Shown piece after piece: positions 55,300-64,000 of a stretch of DNA of 64,000 nucleotides. Origin of the DNA: Macrothele yani (Eukaryota > Arthropoda > Arachnida > Araneae > Macrothelidae); assembly GCA_039090855.1 (NCBI GenBank), contig CM077005.1:77248607-77312606 (forward strand). Reading direction: 5' to 3'. A program made the translations under genes and the position numbers. The notes beneath the pieces are model-generated. The model saw only the letters and a list, made by a program, of their open reading frames with translations, was not told where the DNA came from and made no database searches. How positions within the stretch are numbered: position 1 is the first letter of the stretch; every line of letters starts with the position of its first letter.

Positions 55300-55360
55300 A
55301 TCTCTGGCAGAGGCGGATTTCCGACTAGGCGCGCTCCTAGTGCGCCTAGGGCCCCAGAGT

Positions 55361-57391
55361 TTGAGGGGCACCGAAAACCTATAATTGGATTGCCAATTTC
55401 GTTTTGGTTTTCGCTGACCAAAACAAATAAATCCTTAAAGCGACCACTTTTGTTTGTATTCTTAATTGATTTTTCACTTTCTGACATTAGTAACATATAA
55501 TTTTTTCTTGCTTTGTTGATACTCCAAATTTTCGAGTTCTTATCGATGTATTTGTTTTGAAAGGAACAGTTAAAATAATATAGTCTTCCTTTTAGTGGTA
55601 GGTGAAGGAAGGATTCACACTTTCCACACTTTTCATTGTTTAAGGCGAATACTTAACTGATCTACTGTTGTATAAATTACTTTCATGCTACTTCCTGCCA
55701 AAGAAAAACATCTGTGTTGGAACCCTTGTCCTTTCCCCCTGAGTAGCGACGAGGAGTGCTCATAGATACTGTCTTGATGATTGGAGTGTTTGCTCTTAAT
55801 TGTTTTTTCCCTTTTGGGGTAGGATAATCAAGTTCTTTCTCAGCCCTAATCCCCCCAAACCAGCCTAAACCAAAAAAGTTAATATTTAGACTGAAAAAGA
55901 TAAAGAAATTCGAGAATATCACACTATTTATATTTTGGTTATTTAATAGTGTTACAAAAGAAATTTCTATTGTACTACATATTTTGAAGATGACAATCCG
56001 TTTTTTGGTGTAATTGTGACAAGGATAGTGACATCCTTGTCGCAATTACGTTGAAAAATTATTATATAGTGTAATCCCGTATTTCATTCATGATTCTATT
56101 GTATTGCAGCATTTTCTTATTACTTTCTCCTTCCCTGGTTTAATGCTGACAGTTATCAAATGTTCGCACGTTTTTTATTCCTTAAATCGACATAAAACTA
56201 ACTTGGAAAAGTTATAAAAAAGTTTCAATGATACTTTTACTCGAAAAGCTGTGCTTTTTTTTCCATTTTCAAATCGGATCTTCTGCATTTAATTCTTATG
56301 CTTCTGTTTCTGATAATTGTAGTGCAGTTATAAAAGAAATTCTGACTCATCTTTTTGACAGAATAAAAGAAATGCAGACTTTCTCAATTTTCCGATGAAG
56401 ATAATAGGAAAAAATGCTTTAAAAAAAACACATTCTCGCTTACTTGCCCTGACTGATGAAATTCTTACTGTCAAACTTTCGGCTAAACTTCTGGTTCATG
56501 GCATACGTCTATGATATGAACGGCTCTCTTCGGTTTAGGGAATTGTTCGCCTCAGAAAAACTGCTCCACGAAAAGTCATCCACCTTTTTCAAGAGAAGTA
56601 CTGAGCACAAATTGCATTTTCCCCGAATTTTTTAAGGTAGAGGATTTTTCCGCGGTTGCCAATGTCTTCAAGTATTTTACTTTTACTTGATTCCATTCTC
56701 GTTGCCTACTAATTTGCTCATAACGTAAAAGCAAGATGATTTTCTAAAGCAAAAGCAGTGGAGGAGCACGTTTGGAAATCGAAACGCATTCCTGTTTTAT
56801 GACAATTTATACGAAATGGACTGATAAATTTAGAGAAATGCCGTTTTCCGCGCCCTTTGCGTTTACATTTGCCAAGTAATTTGCAACTGAAAAGGTGCTA
56901 AAACAACCAGTTTTGCCTAATGTATCAAACTCAAAAACAACTTTTGCTGTAACTTAAATGGTCTCTTCGCAGCGTAAAGCTCCACTAGGAGTTCTGAAAT
57001 TCCTTCTTTCAGAACTCCTAGCGGAAAAATGTTTGAACCAATAGAGAAATTTAAAATTGGCAAAATTAAGTGAATGTTTATGCCCTATCATTAGCAAAAC
57101 TAATTTATGGAAAATCTGTGAAAACTAAATTCTTAAACTAGCGCCTCTAGGAAATTAACGAGCTAACTGGAAAATTTAAATATTTAAGAGGGAGCAGTTA
57201 AGCCTAATCTGAGAGGCACAAAAATAAATTTCCCTCTAAGTTGAACAGTTTCTTCACAATAGAACATTTTTTTCAGAACTTTCGACTTTGACAGCCCTTA
57301 GCGGTAAATTCATGAAGTATATAGGATATTTGAAGTGCCAAACTTAATATCCTTCACTTTCTTATTAGCCGCAAAAACAATTTTTGAAATA
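55361..57391. other. Interior of the hAT element, no recognised gene
   Basis: Holds a fold-back of the 34335 type (about 55960-56085, GACATCCTTGTCGCAATTAC and inverse), a 15-bp perfect inverted repeat (56985-56999 with 57007-57021), and CCTAGCGG-box repeat fragments (about 57015, 57135, 57297). The minus-strand frame 55683-56045 has no recognised domain. Confidence 0.55.
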
Positions 57392-57634
57392 CACTCATAG
57401 TCAAAAAAATCGTTGCACCCAGAAGGAAGCAACCGACAGGAATGAAACTTTGTGGGTAGGCTTGACATCGTGAGACATGTAAATGATTCAAGTATAACGC
57501 TCCGCGGCGCATGTGACGCAAGCAAGGATGGGTCATACAGCTGTGCCTGACCGGCTATATAAGGTCGTCCCGCTGCACGTGCTTGCCATTACGACTCGTG
57601 CTGTTGCGTTAGTTGCATCTTTTGCAAGTGATGT

Positions 57635-58640
57635 ATGCCTCGGAGAAAAGTTCGGAAGCAATTCGAGCAGTTGAAGAAGCTCGGGAGGGGCCGCATTATC
57701 GGGCTCCTGGGAAGTGGAATGGTCTTTTCGCCGTATTGCGCGCCATACCGGTCGTGCGGATATTGCCATAGCACGTTGTTGGCGGCAGTAGATAGAACAA
57801 GGCACGCAGCAGCGAAGAGAGGGTCTGGGAGACCTAGCGAACCACGCAGAAAGAGGACCGATGGGTTGTCCGACATGCGCGGAATGACCCAACCCAACAG
57901 CCAGGACTGCGGATATTCAATGAACAATGAATATCCGCAGTCCTGGCTGTTGGTCCTGCATCGTCCGATTAGTGCTAGTACCATTGGCAGACTGCTGCAC
58001 GACGTAGGACTACTCGCACGCAGACCATTACGAGGACTGCCTATAACACCATTGCATCGTCGCCAAAGACTGCAATGGTGTCGTGCCAGACTGTCAAGGA
58101 CCCACTCAGAATGGCAACGGATGATCTTCAGTGACGAGTCCGGCTTTTTTCTTGGAGGAGACGACCAATGATTCCGTGTGTTGAAGCACCCTGGTCAGCG
58201 CCCAGATGAGCGGTTTGTTGTCCAGCGTCACACGTCCAGAAGGCCTGGTGTCATGGTGTGGGGCGCAAGTGCCTTCCATGCCAGATCACCTTTGGTGTTC
58301 ATTAGAGGTACTTTGACAGCCTAACGTTACGTTAATGAGGTTCTGCAACCAGTGGCCCTACCTTTTCTGAACGCTCACTCCGGTGCGATTTTCCAACAAG
58401 ACAACGCTTGTCCGCATACTGCTGCTGTCTCGCCAGACCTATCGCCGATTGGAAATGTGTGGGATACTATTAGACGCACTATCCACACTCCACCCCTACC
58501 GCAAAATCTGCAGGAACTGCGTTGAAGATTCAAGCTGCATGGGATGCTTATCGCTGGACACCATTAGGAACCTGTACAACTCCATGTCGAGATGTCTGGC
58601 ATGGTGTGTGATCAAACATGGCGGCCCGAAGCCATACTGA
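57635..58640 (+). pseudogene. Tc1-like transposase, family I, several lesions
   Basis: The open part 57635-58171 begins MPRRKVRKQFEQL and covers the DNA-binding half, although part of it is replaced by a 60-bp inverted duplication (57894-57953). MIFSDESGFFLGG has the first Asp; a TGA at 58169-58171 follows. Then GVMVWGASAF, FQQDNACPHTAAV (second Asp) and SPDLSPIGNVWD, where the catalytic Glu is Gly. About 15 residues are deleted between the second Asp and this motif, next to ACTGCTGCTGTCTCG (58420-58434). Dead. Confidence 0.88.
57894..57953. repeat. Perfect 26-bp inverted repeat inside transposase gene
   Basis: 57894-57919 and 57928-57953 are exact inverses with an 8-bp loop. It interrupts the coding sequence of the family I transposase and probably arose by template switching. 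Confidence 0.96.
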
Positions 58641-59051
58641 GAAACACTTGCTATTGGCGTGTAGCTCAGTAAATAATGCCCATATAAGTCTCAATGTTTA
58701 ATAATTTATTGTTCCTGGTAATCTTTACCTTCCTTCGGAATAACATTGCAATCCGATACATCTTTCTGGGTGCAACAATTTTTTTGACGATGAGTGTATT
58801 TCTCTAAACACAAAAGGTTCGATGTACAAGGACAGACAAAGTGATTACACTAGCACTGTCTCTTACAAAACGTTCTAATAAAAGGAAGATAGTAGAATAA
58901 CATTTTAAAAAACGCAAAAACCTTTTTCTTCACTTTACTTTTTTTTTAACTTGACGGATGAAAATTTCTGAAGCGATAAAAAGGGGCAGGGGCCCCCTGA
59001 ATCTTTTAGCGCCTAGGGCCCGACAGATCTAAAGCCGCCTCTGATCTCTGG

Positions 59052-59379
59052 TATTCTGAAATCAATACGTCTAGAGGCGAACAAGAGGAATCATTTCTTA
59101 GTTGAACGTTATCTCAATACGAAAATTTCATGTTTTCTTCACGATACGCCTGCTTATACTCATCAACATTCTCGACAAAAAATATTGATATTAAACCTGA
59201 GTTGGTTTAATATTAGCAGCAAATTTTACTAAATGAACGTTTCCATTATTTAAATTATCAAGAAAATTTTCTCCCCCGTTTGCTATATCATTTCCAAAAA
59301 CAGGTTCTTCCTTTATTGTCAAAAATAGTCTTCAAATAAATTGTGTGAAAGGAATTTTCTTCTCATAATGCGCGGAAAT
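59052..59379. repeat. CCTAGCGG-box repeat remnant, otherwise unassigned
   Basis: Starts with TCAATACGTCTAGAGGCG near 59060, matching the box of the ~150-bp repeat into which the hAT element inserted. The rest is AT-rich with a small inverted phrase around 59185-59205 (AATATTGATATTAAACC...GGTTTAATATTAGC). Confidence 0.4.
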
Positions 59380-59655
59380 ACGTCAGAATTATTAACACAG
59401 CAGTCAGACATCTCTGAAGTTCCTGTATTTACTTTTCATAACGTAACATCAGTCACATCAGAAAACTTGAAATTTATATCACCTTGGAGCGCAAATCGAA
59501 CCCGCATCTCCCGATTTCCGTTGCAGATGGTGCGAGTTCGATTCCCACTCTAGGGTGATATAATTTTCAAAGTTTTCTGATGTGACTGATATTACGTGAT
59601 GAACAGTAAATACATGATATCAGATTGTTGTGTTAATAATCCTGATGATCTTCAG
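59380..59655. repeat. Head-to-head inverted SINE dimer (fold-back)
   Basis: Arms at about 59386-59500 and 59550-59650 are inverse copies (GTAACATCAGTCACATCAGA and inverse; AACTTGAAATTTATATCACC and inverse). In the centre each half carries a tRNA B box: GGGTTCGATTTGC on the minus strand (about 59490) and GAGTTCGATTCCCAC on the plus strand (about 59530). Confidence 0.8.
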
Positions 59656-60555
59656 ACAGTCTTTCAAAATAAGACTGAAAGTAGTAAATAAAAGGATCCC
59701 TTTATCTTGATATCGCAACAAGGGATTTTCACTGGTGACTCAAAATTCCTCTGTATCACACAAATCCGGAATAACAAAATGAAACATCCTACAATCATTC
59801 CACAGATATCGGAACCTATTTCTCGTTCTCGTTCTGGTCCATCATTTAAACTACCCAAGGTGATATGATTACGTACAATTTCTAACTTACTATATTTACG
59901 ATGGAGTTGGTTGCTGGGTTGGTTGGTGGAATGGTTGGTATGAGTTTATTGGCGCAAGGGCTTGGGGGCAACAATCGAGTCTGTCAGCATATGGGGAATG
60001 TGTACTTTCCTAACTTACATGAGGACGCTTCTGTTCAGAGGACAAAAGAATATAATTCCGGAGATTCGGTGCATAATTTAGCAATCATCAAATGTTAGTT
60101 GATCCAGCAATCCAGCTTTTCAGATGTACGTCTACTTCTTCATCCAGAATTTCTATAATCATCAGTTCTTTTCTCTTTTTTCATTGAAAGAATTAATTAT
60201 CACCAGCTTCTCGGAAAGAGCAATTTTTCCGCAAAGTCTATCATAGATATTCAATTTGTCCGCGAAGTCTATCATACATATTATTTAGAAATACAACCGT
60301 TATAAGTTGAATCTACTCTCCATTTTTGTAGTTATATACCTAACAGCGAAATCAAAGTCATTCCTTTCTCATTTCCAAGAATCCTCCAAGTTTTTTTCTA
60401 CAGGGTTCCCTCCTGAAGGTCGGATCGACAGCCCACGACCGAGTCAAAGCTTTTTGCCACCTTGGCCTATGCGCACCCCCACAGGTCCAAAGAGAAATGG
60501 TGACGGTATGTCTCAATAACTCAGGACAACAAATCTTAACTTTTTGTGTGTCTCT
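59656..60555. other. No recognisable gene
   Basis: Small frames on both strands without recognised domains. Confidence 0.45.
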
Positions 60556-60559
60556 GATA

Positions 60560-62270
60560 TTACATCAAATTACCTTTATGTTGTTTGGGCAGCTGAATAT
60601 GAAAATGGCCGTTAAAACACCAGATTAGCTCTAGTTTTGAAATATTTATGAAACAAGTTTTGCACATTTTCATATACACACCCAATGATGACATTCCATT
60701 TCCCTTGGTACCTTTTTTCGATGGTAGTAATGTCCTAATGAAACCGTTCCCCGTGCTCGTCACTGACAGCATCGCAGCTAGCCGGAAAGATATCCAGATG
60801 AGAGTGCAAAAAAGTGCAACTTCAATGACATGTTGCACCCTGGTCTTTCGTAATGCTGCAAGGGGGTTTCTAAGAGCTCCTGATAATTGTCGGCCTTATT
60901 GTGTCCTAGAACGTTTGTGGATACTTGCTGGAAAGCATTCCATGCTAACTTTTAATCATCAAAACGCTTATCTTGGAAAAGATGACGTATGAGGGTATCA
61001 TCAAAACGCTTATCTTGGAAAAGATGACGTATCTGTGGACCGACAAATACACCTCCCTTGATTTTGGCCTCACTAAGTTTTGGAAATTTATCACGAAGGC
61101 ACAAAAATCCAGCCCCATTTCGATTCACAGTCTTTACAAATTTCTTCATTAGTCAAAATTTGATGTGGAGAGGAGGGAGCAATATCTTGCTGGATTCTGA
61201 AAGTGATTCGTTAAGTACATTCTTTTCCCCGGTTCAAGTGACTGTCATTGAGGCCAATCCTTTTTTCTTGTAGTGGGAAGTCCTGACATAGCTGTCCCAG
61301 AGACAGTGTAAACGGTAAACATTTATATAACCCTGCCTGCTGTAGCCCCATCAAGATGAAAATGACATACAGGTTACCACAAATCTGGCTCTTTTACTTG
61401 TCATAGTTGGCGATGTGTAATAGTTGTTTCATGTTGTTTTACGTTTCTTTCATGTCGACTGCATACCCGAGTGGAACAGATGATAAAACGTTACCATTAT
61501 GGAGCAGCACAGCTTTTAAGCTCAACTTGGACGAATCAATAAACAGCCTTCAATCGTCGTTGTTTGTAGTCGATTTGTAGAACTGCCATCAGACCCACTA
61601 TGTCAGCGCTAACAATAAGGTCATTTTGAAAAATGGAAGCAGATCTTTTTCCCGAGCATGACACACACAGACACATGCAGCTTCTCTTCTAGAAGATTCC
61701 ATTACTACAATCTGGACCCCAACAGATCTGCTTTACTTTTGGTAACTCCAATGTTTCACTGTATCATTGAATTCACTCCAGGTAATTTTATGTGGCTGTG
61801 CTGATTATTTAATAGGCACGAAATCAGGATTTCTTGATGTAGATGCTTTCACAGGTGACGAATGCTCACTGGCCTTACTTTCTTCTTCATCATCCAGAGT
61901 ATATGAATCTGATGGGTCCGGAACAGGAAGTCCTTCCCGGTGAGGCGCATAGCAGAGGGAATATTCGGATAGGTCAGAGGCCGCTTATTCTTCTTAGAAA
62001 TACCATGCCCAATTGGAGGAGTCATCCAAAAGTAACAATCTCTAAGAGGGTTTGTCGGTTCTCTACACTTCACCAGAACTGCAAAAACGCATCGGTCGTC
62101 CTTTTCGGTACAACCATCAGCGCAGGCTCGTTGCACAGGGTTGACAACATATATGTAGAGCCCAGTACCGGTCCTGATCACTGATCTCACGACCAAAATA
62201 CAAAATAAAGGCCGTAAGCTTTCTTTATCATCAGTGTAATGGGTAGCAACGTAATTTGACGACAAATATA
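60560..62270 (-). pseudogene. Degraded member of a widespread uncharacterised arthropod ORF family
   Basis: Minus-strand pieces, in reading order: DCYFWMTPPIGHGISKKNKR and YPNIPSAMR (about 61930-62050); SLKAVLLHNGN and AVDMKETYENMKQLL (about 61420-61530); QICGDLKVIAILMGLQ (about 61340-61390); FVKTVNRNGAGFLCLRDKFP, KLSEAKIKGGVFVGPQIRHL (about 61020-61150); then a histidine-rich LHSHLDIFP, DEHGERFH and EKRYQGKWN (about 60680-60820). I recognise this order from multi-copy hypothetical proteins in arthropods and other invertebrates, which behave like TE genes, but I cannot name the function. Stops and frameshifts are frequent. Confidence 0.6.
60955..61031 (+). repeat. 42-bp in-frame duplication in the ORF-family relic
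   Basis: A unit ATCATCAAAACGCTTATC... is repeated with a 42-bp period (60955, 60997). On the minus strand it repeats RHLFQDKRFDD. Confidence 0.93.
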
Positions 62271-63765
62271 AAAAAAGTTATCACCACTGCTCACACATTT
62301 ATGAGGCATCTTGAACGATACATCTGCATTGATAGAATCCATAACGCAGATGATCACAAGAGGGAAATGTGGTTGCAATGACTGCTGCAGATTGCGTCAT
62401 CCAATTGGCTCTCAGGTTTGTGCGTCTCGTGGAGAATCACGCTCTCGACATGTCGGACTTCCGGTGCAGACCCCCATTCCCACTGACCCCCCCCCCCCAC
62501 ACACACGTATATTAAAAACTAATCCTAATTCGCGATCTTTAACTTCATATTCGTGATCAGCATGTCCGAATTGGTTAAAAATAATTACGTTTGTGTCATA
62601 TACATTTTGGCTGTTGTTCTGTGTTAATCAATCAAATATAAAACACCCTTTTCACGAAATCTATAAGAGCTATAATTCGATGAGCACTTCCTTGTTCCTG
62701 CTAGCAGACACCTCCATTTAGCGGACAGTTTTATGATCCCCATTCCCGAAATATATATGGATCAGTATATTTACCTCCAAAAAGCGGACCCGCAAATGCC
62801 GGAAAGTGATCTTGGTCATAAGAAAGTTAAAAATATGAACGTTCATGGAAAACAATGGTGATTTTTTGCCGCAAGGATTTATTTTTGCTTCTCTTGACGG
62901 AAATAGGATACGTTTTGTGCTCCAGATCCCCATTACAAAAACTACTGGTAAGTGGTTTCAATATGGTCGATGTTTTCTTAAAAGTAGGCAAAACAGCTTT
63001 TTTCAAACAAAATGGGGTATTCGTGATCAATCCAGAAAAAAGCAATTAAACGCCATTTTCGAACAAATGACGTACCTGAAGGTGAAGAAAGTGCAAAAAA
63101 TGTCATTACGGTCCACGAAGATCGGTGTATCAAACAGTTATGCATCGGATAATGTGCGGTAGTTCGCTGCTTTGAAAACATCGTAAAAAAATTATTTGAT
63201 TGAGAAAGCATCTGATGCAGTTGTAGAAGAAATGTGGGATTTTTTGAAGACGTTGTAAAGTGAGCAAAGGCTACAAAAGTTTTTTTTTTTGTAAATAAAT
63301 GAGATGCTGGAGGATTAGCACTATTGAAGAATTAAAAAAAAAGGTTTTGTAAAACATGCTACGAATTACTAAAAAAAACAAAAAAACGCTTTTATCATAT
63401 TTTTTGCAGATTGATTTAATTTAATAATAAGTACGAGCGTTTCAAAATTCATGGTGTAACATATTCTTTTGTTACGTACGTATGCTTAAACATGCATCGA
63501 AATGCGCACATTGCATGTACTGTATCTTAAAATGAAAATACTGTATATATATATTATATGTGCACACGTATTTTATTCTTTGTGACTGTGAATTAATAAC
63601 GTAAAATAAGTAAAACTTTTAATCAAAAAACCCTTTAATTATACGTATATTGTGCGTACGTTTTTTTACAATGTGAGCCTATAGTTGGGCTCAGAAGTCA
63701 ACCTCCCGAAAGCCGAACCCCTCCCAGTAAAGTTGAAGTCCCAGGGTGTCTCCTATCCAGATGTA
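62271..63765. other. No recognisable gene
   Basis: Contains a 12-C run followed by ACACAC (62487-62505), AT-rich sequence and short T/A runs. The frame at 62845-63162 (+) has no recognised domain, although minus-strand phrases like AGCGGACAG near 62717 may be transposon remnants. Confidence 0.4.
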
Positions 63766-63769
63766 TTAC

Positions 63770-64000
63770 TGTAAAACTTTGGATCCCCTAGCGGGAAAAT
63801 TGTGCACTATTAGGAAAAGAAAGAGGCGTAAAATGTTCTTCACAGTCAAGGGCATCTAAAATTATTTTCAATCGGAATTTTGACAGCACTTGTGGTGAAG
63901 AAAATTTTGCATACAATTTGAAAAAATTTCATAACACACAATTTTGCCACTAGGGGATGTAAGTGCATGTTCCTGTTTGTAACATATTTTTAGCCGTATG
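63770..64000 (+). repeat. CCTAGCGG-box ~150-bp repeat, continues past the window
   Basis: CCCCTAGCGGGAAAATTGTGC near 63785 and GCCACTAGGGGATGTAAG near 63945, 160 bp apart, with the companion phrases AAATGTTCTTCA and AATTTTGACAGCA. Matches 5216-5760 and the blocks at 25.3 and 31.3 kb. Confidence 0.65.

Larger units (their letters stand above)
57392..58796 (+). mobile_element. Tc1-like transposon, family I, nested in the hAT element
   Basis: 1.4 kb, TA at 57390-57391 and 58797-58798, ends CACTCATAGTCAAAAAAAT and the inverse of ATTTTTTTGACGATGAGTG. Inserted after the hAT copy. Confidence 0.92.
55308..59043. mobile_element. hAT-type transposon, non-autonomous, with nested Tc1
   Basis: Ends CAGAGGCGGATTT... 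and the inverse ...AAAGCCGCCTCTG are typical hAT termini. They are followed inward on both sides by CCTAGGGCCC-type subterminal sequence. The 8-bp target duplication ATCTCTGG (55300-55307, 59044-59051) is perfect, the hallmark of hAT insertion. Without the Tc1 at 57392-58796 the element is about 2.33 kb. I found no hAT transposase (no BED finger or C-terminal dimerisation motif), so it must have been mobilised in trans. Confidence 0.85.

Overview
The window looks like non-genic DNA from an arthropod nuclear genome, probably an insect with a large transposon-rich genome. It is AT-rich, has no operons, and I found no intact host gene. Nearly all recognisable coding sequence is transposable-element (TE) protein: at least 19 Tc1/mariner/pogo copies, two copies of an RTE-type LINE, three Penelope-like (PLE) loci with GIY-YIG endonuclease, a hAT-ended element, several tRNA-derived SINE families, and two miniature LTR elements (TRIMs). 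The mariner and uncharacterised ORF families seen are ones known from insect and other arthropod genomes; the exact host is inference. All boundaries and alignments were made by eye.

Layout. 1-7.3 kb: RTE relic (-), SINE-1, Tc1 relic, complete Tc1 (2670-4097), AT-rich DNA, a 4x28-bp repeat and perfect hairpins. 7.3-18 kb: nearly full-length RTE (7300-10480) with a Tc1 inserted in its 3' tail, then a run of Tc1-like elements (11754-12973, relic ~13-14 kb, 15153-16413, 16474-17884). 18-25 kb: possible solo LTR, a PLE split by a Tc1 (19969-21174) and carrying a 180-bp inverted repeat, and a mariner relic. 25-32 kb: blocks of a diverged ~150-bp repeat, one interrupted by a Tc1 with a full-length open frame (CDS 26217-27260), then Tigger/pogo and mariner relics. 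32-43 kb: SINEs, TRIM copy 1 (33300-33808), fold-back elements, Tc1 and mariner copies, TRIM copy 2 (42418-43008). 43-54 kb: Tc1, an inverted PLE dimer with hammerhead-ribozyme motifs (44.9-46.9 kb), a 10x96-bp array made from a SINE head (47551-48510), a mariner relic and a third PLE. 54-64 kb: a 3.7-kb hAT-ended element with an 8-bp target duplication that contains a Tc1, a head-to-head SINE dimer, and a decayed uncharacterised arthropod ORF family.

Most notable: the TRIM family. Both copies have near-identical LTRs, a 12-nt match to the tRNA-Lys primer-binding site one base after the 5' LTR, a polypurine tract, and a perfect 4-bp target duplication (GATT; CACT). Every LTR carries a 72-74-nt tRNA-like sequence with consensus Pol III A and B boxes. 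This is structurally comparable to the 5S-rRNA-bearing Cassandra TRIMs of plants, but with a tRNA module. Also notable are the SINE-head satellite and the PLE hammerheads. Almost every TE gene is dead through stops, frameshifts, catalytic substitutions or short tandem duplications, so the mobile parts of this window would have to act in trans.
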